Position numbers and translations under genes: made by a program. From contig JAPLNJ010000734.1 of assembly GCA_026692885.1 (NCBI GenBank), positions 1-11,488 on the forward strand: 11,488 bases of DNA, given 5' to 3'. Shown here in pieces: positions 1 to 6,283 of this stretch. Source of the DNA: Planctomycetota bacterium. Lineage in GTDB: Bacteria; Planctomycetota; Planctomycetia; Pirellulales; Pirellulaceae. The notes below the pieces were generated by a model. It was not told the origin of the DNA, did no database searches, and was given only the letters and a program-made list of their open reading frames with translations. Within the stretch, counting starts at the first letter, position 1; each line of letters begins with the position of its first letter.

Positions 1-74
1 AGCAACGGGGAATGTGTCTGTCCAGTTGGGCCTTGATCGGAACTGTCGGAACCTTGCGAAAGACTTGGAGCAGG
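1..74. other. Left-edge non-coding stretch
   Basis: No convincing gene is visible here. The octamer GAATGTGT at 10-17 has its exact reverse complement ACACATTC at 151-158, on the far side of the large palindrome at 75-150. The two octamers could therefore be the outer arms of one repeat element of about 150 bases. At eight bases each, chance cannot be excluded. Confidence 0.3.
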
Positions 75-150
75 GTGGCGGGGGGCTGAGCCTAAGCGAA
101 GCCCCAGTCCACTGTTGCTGGGGCTTCGCTTAGGCTCAGCCACCAGCCAC
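75..150. repeat. Long perfect palindrome, REP-like element or bidirectional terminator
   Basis: The arms 84-107 and 118-141 are perfect reverse complements over 24 bases around a 10-base loop (108-117). Pairing continues outward through 75-83 and 142-150 with two mismatches, giving about 31 pairs out of 33. The arm core reads AGCCTAAGCGAAGCCCC. Neither side is followed by a T-run, so this is not a standard intrinsic terminator. It lies about 200 bases past the stop of the minus-strand HzsA-related gene. A dispersed palindrome that may also end transcription is the likeliest reading. No second copy was seen in this window. Confidence 0.75.
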
Positions 151-164
151 ACACATTCTTGCCA

Positions 165-356
165 GCCATGACAGCAGTTCGCAGCCTTACGATCAAGGCC
201 TCCAGTTGTCACGACAATTCCCGACGCCAGACAGTCGGTCGGGGCCTTGCTCGGAACGTTGCGCACCGTAAGCGCGAACGCCGCGGCGGCCCCCGCCTTG
301 GCAAGCGTTCGGCGAGTAATCTTCTGGTCGGGCAGCGTGCGCTCCTTGGGCTCGCC
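165..356 (-). pseudogene. Possible remnant of a Tat-exported protein gene (doubtful)
   Basis: Directly after the TGA stop of the HzsA-related gene the same frame stays open through this stretch. Codons at 270-320 read ITRRTLAKAG followed by an Ala-rich hydrophobic run ending AFAL. This resembles a twin-arginine signal: a paired Arg, a Leu two residues later, a Lys and then an Ala/Gly-rich core. There is no ATG, GTG or TTG in frame before the motif, only ATT at 318-320. The residues beyond it do not look like a folded domain and run into the palindrome at 75-150. It may be the 5' end of a gene that lost its start and body, or a chance pattern in GC-rich DNA. Confidence 0.2.
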
Positions 357-2981
357 TCACTGCGGTACGTACCAGAACGTCTTCCAGTACGCCTTGTCCA
401 TTTCAAATGGATCGACAGACGCAGCGAAATCATGGTCCACCGACAGCACTCCGTAGCGGATCATTTCCCGGACATAGTCCCGGCGCGGAACGAATTTGAC
501 CGGGCAGTTTGCGCCGTTGTTCGGACTGGGATTGATCATGCAGAAGCGGTTGTTCTCTTCCAGAATATGCCTCCGTCCACGAGCGACGGCAGCGACGATG
601 GCCAGATAGTCCAGGTCGGTTTTGTCCCGGAATACGGGTCCGCCGGACTTGGCCTGACAGACGCCCAGCCCACCGGCTGTTTTGGCCAGCGGCGCGCGAG
701 CCGCTTTCGACAATTCCGGGTACGACAGATTGTAGATCAGATGTCGATTGAACCGGCCACCGTCTTCGGACATCGTATGCGCGAGGTACCTGTTCTTCTG
801 AAATTCTTCCGGCGGGTAGTAGCGGACATAGAAGTGCGCCGGGAGTTTGTACGTGCCGATCTGCCGTTCTGTTTCGGTCGGCGCGTGGCACCCGTCGCAG
901 CGGCGGCTCATGACTTCGACCAGCGCCTGAGTTTCCGGCCACTGTTTGTCGTTGCGAACGTTGACGCTGTGCTCGTAATAGCCGATCGTGCCGTGACTAT
1001 TGACCGCATAAGTTCCCGCGTGATTGGCGCCGGCGTCCAGCCAGTGGCGAATGATCTTCTGCTCATGCTCCGGCAGGTTGACGCCTTCGTGCCCCTCTTC
1101 GATCAGCTTGAGCAGGCGGCTGGAACCAGTGCCGATGGCGTACGGTTCAAAGTTACTTTTGCTGTGTTCGGAATACGGCAGAATAATCCGGTTGTCGCCG
1201 AACAGCTGCCGCCAGGACATTTGGAGATAACCGATCGGGTAGAGCGGGCCCCAGTGGCCGGAGATGTTAAACCCGCCTTCTTCGCGGTCGTGGTTGTGGC
1301 ATTCCAGGCAGTGCTTGTCCAGGATCGGCTGGATGTCCCGCAGAAAATCGAAGATCTCCGGCACACCGGCAACCGGTTCGAGATTGGCGGGCTGCGTCCG
1401 CAGCAGGTGGAGCAAGCGGTCGCGGTCGCCGGCGCTGGGCGTCTCGGTTCGTTTTTCGTGGCAGCCGATACAGGTGGTGTTTTCGCCCGGCATGACGGAC
1501 GTGAACGAGTGCATACGCTTCACGCAATGTCCTTTTTCGTCCATCGCGAGGAACAGAAAGCTGCGCACCGCCGGCAGTTTGAAATAGGCGCTGCCGTCTG
1601 CGGAAACCGGGACGGAACCGATCAGCCGTTCGACGGAAAACGTACCCCCGGCGGACATTTCGGACATCGCGCCGGCATAGTTAATCGGCTTGGGCAGAAC
1701 CTCGTAGACGAGCAGTTTCTTGACCGTGCCCGGTTTGACGTTCTGCATCTTACGGCCACGGTAAATGTTGACCAGCGCCAGGGTGCCCTGTTCGGCAGAC
1801 GGGTCGGTCTGGTCGGCGATAACGGGTTCTCGCTCGCGCTGCATCACCGGCCGCGGTTCGCCAATCCAGTATCCCGCGGTGGCCAGTTCTGCGGGTAATC
1901 GGTACAGCACCTCGGTTTCGCCCTGGCCGTTCAGCAGTTCGATTGCGGTTTTGTTGGCGACCAGGAAATGGTTTTCGCTGAACGCCCACGGGTCGCAATG
2001 GAGATTGTCTTTGCTGATGTACCGAACGCCTTGGGGGTCGTCCGGCCCGAGTCGTGGATCAATGAGCGCGATTCGGCCGTAATGCTCGCGCAGGCCGTGG
2101 CCGGGTGACCAGGTCACGACCAGCTTGGGACTGTGCGGAACCGACTTCGGAGCCAGGATCGTGCCGTGGTTGATTTGGTTGCCGTAGAGCACCATTTGGC
2201 GGGTGCCGTCGGGGTTCATCGACCAGAGATGATGATAGCCCATGTGAAAGCGGTCCACGTATTCCCAACGCTGGTACGCGACCTGACCGTTGGACAGCGC
2301 CCAGGGCGTGTTGTCGTGTTCGACATTGGCCGACAGCGCGCGGATGCTGGTTCCGTCCGCGTTGCATTTGTACAGCGTTCCGACCTGCGTCATCCAGCAT
2401 TGAACATAGCGATTCGCCCGCGTGGAACAGAAAATGATCTGGTTGTCCGGCAGGTACGTGGGCTCGAAGTCGTCCCATCCGGGCGGGGAGTATGTCCTGT
2501 AATCTTCCATTCCGGGCGAAACGTCCTCGCCCCGGCCCGTCAGTTGTTTCAGGCCGGTGCCGTCGAGATTGATCTCGTACAGACTGTAATGCCGTCTGCC
2601 TTTGGGCAGGTAGGCAAAAAGGAGTTTTTGGGCGTCGTAATACAGCTGCGGGTCGCGGACGTTACCCTCGGGGTCTTCGAAAATCGTGCGAATGGTCTTT
2701 GTCTTGGCGTTGTAGATGCACAGCTTTCCGCCGGAATTCATGGGGAACGTGGTCTGGCACTGGTCGGTCGAGTAATACGCGATGTTGGCGTACCAATGGC
2801 CGTCGATGCTGGGCTTGCGAACAGCGAACAGGACTTCGTCGGGCATGCCGGCGTCGCGGAATGAACCGAGCATCGACGGTTTGTCGGCGGCGGGCTTCTG
2901 TTCCGACGTCTGGCCGAACGCGGGGGGAATCAGAAATAGGGGAATGAATAACAGCAGAACAGGCAGGGTTCTGGAAGACAT
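357..2981 (-). CDS. HzsA-related exported multihaem protein
   Basis: The chosen ATG at 2979-2981 gives 874 residues and puts a signal peptide at the N-terminus (MSSRTLPVLLL through about residue 24, then TSEQ). A longer ATG at 3083 would add 34 residues ahead of it and bury the signal. Residues about 45-400 look like a TolB/PD40 beta-propeller, with NxDGT-type blade motifs near 136-148, 205-217 and 255-266. A middle domain like that of the hydrazine synthase alpha subunit follows (about 405-505). Three c-type haem sites are CIGCH 504-508, CLECH 558-562 and CDGCH 695-699. The protein should be periplasmic and bind haem covalently. In anammox bacteria the relative helps make hydrazine, but other planctomycetes carry many such paralogues of unknown reaction, and no partner hzsB/C gene is present here. 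No clear ribosome site precedes the start. The gene runs away from the toxin-antitoxin pair on the same strand. Confidence 0.85.
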   Translation of the reverse strand: MSSRTLPVLLLFIPLFLIPPAFGQTSEQKPAADKPSMLGSFRDAGMPDEVLFAVRKPSIDGHWYANIAYYSTDQCQTTFPMNSGGKLCIYNAKTKTIRTIFEDPEGNVRDPQLYYDAQKLLFAYLPKGRRHYSLYEINLDGTGLKQLTGRGEDVSPGMEDYRTYSPPGWDDFEPTYLPDNQIIFCSTRANRYVQCWMTQVGTLYKCNADGTSIRALSANVEHDNTPWALSNGQVAYQRWEYVDRFHMGYHHLWSMNPDGTRQMVLYGNQINHGTILAPKSVPHSPKLVVTWSPGHGLREHYGRIALIDPRLGPDDPQGVRYISKDNLHCDPWAFSENHFLVANKTAIELLNGQGETEVLYRLPAELATAGYWIGEPRPVMQREREPVIADQTDPSAEQGTLALVNIYRGRKMQNVKPGTVKKLLVYEVLPKPINYAGAMSEMSAGGTFSVERLIGSVPVSADGSAYFKLPAVRSFLFLAMDEKGHCVKRMHSFTSVMPGENTTCIGCHEKRTETPSAGDRDRLLHLLRTQPANLEPVAGVPEIFDFLRDIQPILDKHCLECHNHDREEGGFNISGHWGPLYPIGYLQMSWRQLFGDNRIILPYSEHSKSNFEPYAIGTGSSRLLKLIEEGHEGVNLPEHEQKIIRHWLDAGANHAGTYAVNSHGTIGYYEHSVNVRNDKQWPETQALVEVMSRRCDGCHAPTETERQIGTYKLPAHFYVRYYPPEEFQKNRYLAHTMSEDGGRFNRHLIYNLSYPELSKAARAPLAKTAGGLGVCQAKSGGPVFRDKTDLDYLAIVAAVARGRRHILEENNRFCMINPSPNNGANCPVKFVPRRDYVREMIRYGVLSVDHDFAASVDPFEMDKAYWKTFWYVPQ

Positions 2982-3206
2982 TGGTAGTGCCCGTCGTGGT
3001 TGAGAATGAACAAGGTGTAATGCCCGCTCTCGGCTGCATTGCACCCCAGGTCGTAGATCGGGCAAGGCGACAGTGGGTGCCACCGCGGCTCGCCATCGTC
3101 GCCACGCAAGAACTGTTTGGAGCTAATCTCTCCGGGGATCTCCGCTCCGTTGCGAATAGACCATCGGTCAGCAGGTGGGCGTCACTGAACGAACTCCGTC
3201 CTTACG
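2982..3206 (-). other. Spacer between antitoxin and HzsA-related gene, with a protein-like open frame
   Basis: No complete gene is assigned. On the minus strand one frame is open from a TGA at 3182-3184 down to a TGA at 2930-2932, 83 codons, and it crosses the start of the HzsA-related gene in another frame. Its upstream part reads like real protein, for example ISSKQFLRGDDGEPRWHPL and GHYTLFILNHDGHYQ. It has no ATG or GTG, and the first possible start is a TTG at the Leu of FLRG. It could be the worn tail of a lost gene or chance. The promoter of the HzsA-related gene should lie here, but I see no clear -35/-10 pair and no T-rich terminator after the antitoxin. Confidence 0.25.
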
Positions 3207-3530
3207 CTACGCCCTTTTCCGCACCGGGACGAACCGAATTTCTACGCGTTTGTTCAGCGCCCCAGCGATCCGGCGGAGCATCGCCAACGAGTGCCCCTCG
3301 TAATCCGAATCCTCCAGACGGCAAATCACCGAAGCCGTGGTGCCGACGAGCTTGGCCAGCGCCCGCTGAGAAAGCCCGGCTTGGGCGCGAAGGTCGTAGA
3401 TCTTGCGGGCGATTTCCGCATTCGCCTCTTCCGCCGCCAAGAGAGCTTGCATTTCAGACTTGTTCCGAAAGTATCGCCGATCCAAGATTTCAACCGCATC
3501 GGTTGTGGGCTGGTGCTTCTTGCCCGGCAT
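3207..3530 (-). CDS. Xre/HigA-type antitoxin of a type II toxin-antitoxin pair
   Basis: This is a 107-residue protein starting at ATG 3528-3530, preceded by AGGAG seven bases upstream. Residues about 46-98 form a helix-turn-helix of the HTH_3/Xre kind: the stretch LRAQAGLSQRALAKLVG, then TTASVICRLE as the recognition helix, then the supporting helices through ALNKRVEI. The acidic, Ala-rich helix before it (about 24-45) is typical of antitoxins paired with Gp49/HigB-like toxins. It should bind its toxin and repress the shared promoter. The reading frame looks whole. The toxin frame, truncated relative to its family, overlaps its first 41 bases. It may now act only as a transcription repressor. 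Confidence in the family is high, but the state of the pair is less certain. Confidence 0.85.
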   Translation of the reverse strand: MPGKKHQPTTDAVEILDRRYFRNKSEMQALLAAEEANAEIARKIYDLRAQAGLSQRALAKLVGTTASVICRLEDSDYEGHSLAMLRRIAGALNKRVEIRFVPVRKRA

Positions 3531-3732
3531 GATTACGGCTCCTGATAAGTGGACCGACCCGGAGTTCATACACGCCGTCCCGCAAGTAGTCCGCTTCTGG
3601 CCTGCGCAGCTCATGTCCTTCGGCGCGGAGGCGACTGATCCGTACGCGGCACTTGGCCTTGGTTCTTGCTGGCAGGCCGTCGATCCACTCCAGGAGAGGC
3701 ACCGATCCGTCGTCCTCCCGGTAGAAAACCAC
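3490..3732 (-). CDS. RelE/ParE-superfamily (Gp49/HigB-like) toxin, C-terminally truncated
   Basis: From a GTG at 3730-3732 the protein has 80 residues and starts VFYREDDGSVPLLEWIDGLP, the usual opening of Gp49-like toxins. The match continues through RRPEADYLRDGVYELR at about residue 57. Family members are normally about 105-120 residues and go on with strands of the type NYRILYFF, which carry part of the RNase active surface. Here only about 12 more codons separate that point from the antitoxin ATG. The frame instead continues as VGPLIRSRNH and runs 41 bases into the antitoxin gene. This looks like an internal deletion of roughly 100 bases, so the toxin is probably inactive. An ATG at 3813 in the same frame would add 27 unlike residues and lies upstream of the promoter candidate, so GTG is preferred although its ribosome site is weak. 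Confidence 0.7.
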   Translation of the reverse strand: MVFYREDDGSVPLLEWIDGLPARTKAKCRVRISRLRAEGHELRRPEADYLRDGVYELRVGPLIRSRNHAGQEAPAHNRCG

Positions 3733-3765
3733 GTTGGTTCTGGGCCTGCTCGTCCTCGTCGTGGT

Positions 3766-3794
3766 ATGTTCGCGTTCCTGCGAACGAATGTCAA
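3766..3794 (-). promoter_or_regulatory. Candidate promoter and operator of the toxin-antitoxin pair
   Basis: On the minus strand a perfect TTGACA -35 box (3789-3794) is followed after 17 bases by GAACAT (3766-3771), a weak -10 box matching three of six positions. Between them lies a palindrome, GTTC at 3774-3777 and GAAC at 3782-3785 around CTGC, with flanking TTC/GAA. An operator between -35 and -10 is where an Xre-type antitoxin would bind to repress its own operon. The toxin GTG follows about 34 bases downstream. Confidence 0.4.
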
Positions 3795-3847
3795 GCCTAC
3801 CTGCGCCCACCATCTGCGTCCACCATCACCACCATCAACACGGGTAC

Positions 3848-3876
3848 TTGACCGTGCCGGGTTCTATCGCCAGAAT
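3848..3876 (+). promoter_or_regulatory. Candidate sigma-70-type promoter of the vWA/PKD operon
   Basis: TTGACC at 3848-3853 and CAGAAT at 3871-3876 are separated by 17 bases and match the consensus at five and four of six positions. This is the best pair I see in the divergent region 3733-4061. It would give a leader of about 180 bases before the ATG at 4062. Transcription could also begin nearer the gene, for which no good box pair was found. Confidence 0.35.
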
Positions 3877-4024
3877 CGTGACATCCCTCGCGCTCCTTCT
3901 GCGACCGAAAGGGTGGAGTCGTTGCTAGTCGGCCTGGACAGGGTGCCCGCCGATACGGCTGACTGACATCGTTCCCACACCCAGGTCGGTTGGTTTCGTC
4001 TCGCCTTCCGGTTGACGTGTTCCT

Positions 4025-4048
4025 GTTCCTGTGTTGGTTCCTGTGTTG
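4025..4048 (+). repeat. Two perfect tandem copies of a 12-base unit
   Basis: GTTCCTGTGTTG occurs at 4025-4036 and again at 4037-4048, with a partial copy just before (GTTCCT from about 4019). It lies directly upstream of the ribosome site GGAAAGGGAA of the vWA/PKD gene. It may be a slipped-strand duplication or a binding site in the leader. Copy number could vary between strains. Confidence 0.6.
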
Positions 4049-4061
4049 GAAAGGGAACGGT

Positions 4062-6233
4062 ATGTATTTCCGGCGATTTGGTTGGACCTTGGTGTGCGCG
4101 TTGATCGTCACAGGCACACCGGCGCTTGGGCAGGTTCCCGGAGAGGGCCAGCCACCTGCGTATTACGTATTAGTCGATACGTCCGGCTCGATGAACGAGA
4201 TGCCCCAGCCTCCCAAGGTGCCCAAAGCTTGGAGCAAGACGATCCTGGCGGAAGTGAAGGAGCAGTTGGGTAATTTCTGCAGCTCGCTGCCTACTGGCAC
4301 GGAAGTGGCGGTCTTCTCCTTTGATGAAAAATTCGTCGAAGGACCCCACGTCGTGATTGCGGGCGACAAGCAGCGAGATCGGTTGCGGCAGTACTTCTCC
4401 GGCTTGAACGCGACGGGGGGTTCTACCCACCTCTGGCGTTCGACCGGCCAAGTGCTGGAACGCGCGGCCGAGGCGACTCGCCGCGAGCCAGGCAAGACCG
4501 TGCAGGTGCTGCTCTTCACGGATGGCGAAGATAACGATTCCAGCCATCCCGATCCAGACCAGGTCCTCGCCCCGTACGATGCCTTGCTGAAAGAACGCAT
4601 CCGACCGTCGTTGGTAACTCTGGGGTTCAAGCTACGAGCTGATCTGTTGCCAGCGCTGCAACGACACCATGTGGACGTTCATCCCACCGTTGATCCGGAG
4701 ATGCTGATCCCGTTGTCGCCTAGCATCAGTTGGCACCCTTCGCAGCCGGTGGTCGGCGAGGAGGTGCAGCTCGTGGATCATTCGGGTGGTTTCATCACCG
4801 AATGGAGATGGACGTTTGGTGACGGCAGCAGCAGCCAGGCCAAGGCGCCGACGCATCGCTATGACAAAGCGGGATCTTACGACGTCCAACTCACCATCCG
4901 CGGGCCGGCCGGAAAGACCAAGAGCGTCAAACAGACCGCGATCATCGTCCCCCCGGAGACGCTGCAGGCTGGTTTTCAGAAGCCGCCGCAGGAGGTGCCA
5001 GCGGGCGCGCCGATCCAGTTCTTCAATAACTCGCGAGGGTCGGTGCATGGGTTCGCTTGGGACTTTGGCGACGGGACCGTGGATACCACGGCACAACCGA
5101 CGCACGCGTTTGCCGGACCAGGCATCTACCCGGTGCGTCTCACCGTGACTGGCAAAGACGGCCGTACGAATGTGTATACCGAAGAGGTCCGTGTGGTCGG
5201 TCCCAAGCCGCCGGTGGTGGACTTCTTCTGTGTCTCCTCGGCGCAAGCCGGGGAGTCGGTGCAGTTCTTTGACCGCTCGCAGGGCCTGGTCGATGCCCGG
5301 CGTTGGAGTTTCGGGGACGGGTCGTCGGCGGCCACCGAACGCGACCCGCGTCACACGTTTGTCAAGCCGGGCACGTGCCAGGTCGAGCTTACGGCGAGCG
5401 GACCCGGCGGCAAACAGAGCCGCGTCCGTGAACTGCGGATCTTGCCGCCCCAGTCGCCAGTGGCCGCCTTCGTGATTGGCGCCACCGATCCGCGGGCCAA
5501 AGACGTCATCGTATTCACCGACATCTCAAAAGGCCAAGTCGCCAGCGCCGTGTGGGATTTCGGCGGTGGCAAGGACACTATGGAGGTTAATTATGATGCC
5601 ACCAGCAAGGACGACGCGAGGTCCGTCAAGCATTGGTACGACGAGCCGGGAAAGTATACCGTAACGCTGCGGGTCCGGGGGCCGGGCGGGGAGCACCAAC
5701 AGGAGCAGAGCCTATCGGTTCGCAAGCCAGAGGGTGGGACGGAGAATGGGAACGAGCCGGACGAGCCGCCGCCCTCGGAGCCCGGCGCATTTTCTTGGGC
5801 TTGGTTGTGCGCCGCCGCGGTCGGGGTTCTGATCGCTGCGGGTCTGCTGTGGTACGGCAATCGCCGTCGCGCGGAGAACGCCGTCCTCGGACAACTAGCT
5901 CGACTGGACGGTGTCATGCACTGCCGCCCGACCAACCTGCCAGGGACCGGCTGGCACTCGTTCGAAGTACCCGGCGGTCCTCCGCGTTTCACCTTTCGGC
6001 CGTCGGATTCGCTGCCCGCCGTGGTCGCGACCGAACTGCCGCTGGAGGCCGTATTGCGTGTCTCCGTCGACCGCCACAGCCGCCGAAAGAGTTACAGCTT
6101 GGAACTTCACGAACATCGCCGCCTGAGACAGACACTGCCGATCGAACCCGGAGTCGAGGTCACGGAGGGCGATTTCGTCTATAGATACTTGCCCCACACG
6201 AGGCCACTTGAACCGCCCGGCGATGTCAAGTAA
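4062..6233 (+). CDS. Exported vWA protein with four PKD domains, one membrane span and a cytoplasmic tail
   Basis: The ATG at 4062 follows an AAGGGA-type ribosome site and gives 723 residues with a clear signal peptide (MYFRRFGWTLV to about residue 24, ALGQ). An upstream ATG at 3990 would put 24 residues before the signal. A von Willebrand A domain spans about 33-225 with an intact metal site: DTSGS 39-43, Thr122 and Asp154 in FTDGE. Four PKD domains follow, marked by WTFGDGS 250-256, WDFGDGT 333-339, WSFGDGS 415-421 and a degenerate WDFGGG 497-502. An acidic Pro-rich linker leads to one membrane span (about 577-598), then NRRR and a 120-residue beta-rich tail I cannot name. The vWA and PKD parts should lie outside the inner membrane and bind a metal-dependent ligand, with the tail inside. 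It heads the plus-strand operon. Domain calls are sure, the role is not. Confidence 0.9.
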   Translation: MYFRRFGWTLVCALIVTGTPALGQVPGEGQPPAYYVLVDTSGSMNEMPQPPKVPKAWSKTILAEVKEQLGNFCSSLPTGTEVAVFSFDEKFVEGPHVVIAGDKQRDRLRQYFSGLNATGGSTHLWRSTGQVLERAAEATRREPGKTVQVLLFTDGEDNDSSHPDPDQVLAPYDALLKERIRPSLVTLGFKLRADLLPALQRHHVDVHPTVDPEMLIPLSPSISWHPSQPVVGEEVQLVDHSGGFITEWRWTFGDGSSSQAKAPTHRYDKAGSYDVQLTIRGPAGKTKSVKQTAIIVPPETLQAGFQKPPQEVPAGAPIQFFNNSRGSVHGFAWDFGDGTVDTTAQPTHAFAGPGIYPVRLTVTGKDGRTNVYTEEVRVVGPKPPVVDFFCVSSAQAGESVQFFDRSQGLVDARRWSFGDGSSAATERDPRHTFVKPGTCQVELTASGPGGKQSRVRELRILPPQSPVAAFVIGATDPRAKDVIVFTDISKGQVASAVWDFGGGKDTMEVNYDATSKDDARSVKHWYDEPGKYTVTLRVRGPGGEHQQEQSLSVRKPEGGTENGNEPDEPPPSEPGAFSWAWLCAAAVGVLIAAGLLWYGNRRRAENAVLGQLARLDGVMHCRPTNLPGTGWHSFEVPGGPPRFTFRPSDSLPAVVATELPLEAVLRVSVDRHSRRKSYSLELHEHRRLRQTLPIEPGVEVTEGDFVYRYLPHTRPLEPPGDVK

Positions 6234-6283
6234 AATTTCGTCGCGTGGGGGGGCGGGGAGGATCATTTGAAAGGGCATAGCTA

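Noticed and set aside
75..150. Standard rho-independent terminator
   Set aside because: The stem is strong, but neither flank has the T-run needed.
159..1898. A 579-codon plus-strand open frame opposite the HzsA-related gene
   Set aside because: It lies antisense to a clearly real gene with a signal peptide and haem motifs, begins at a TTG inside non-coding sequence and shows no domain. GC-rich genes often leave long open antisense frames.
2133..2864. A 243-codon plus-strand open frame
   Set aside because: It is antisense to the propeller region of the HzsA-related gene, with no recognisable domain or ribosome site.
3207..3794. Antitoxin extended upstream to 3794
   Set aside because: The added 88 residues read through the toxin gene in the wrong frame and look random. 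The ATG at 3530 has a good ribosome site.
3814..3840. His-rich CACCATCACCACCATC stretch as a metal-binding peptide or engineered tag
   Set aside because: It lies in the divergent intergenic region, outside any supported gene, and is just a simple-sequence run.
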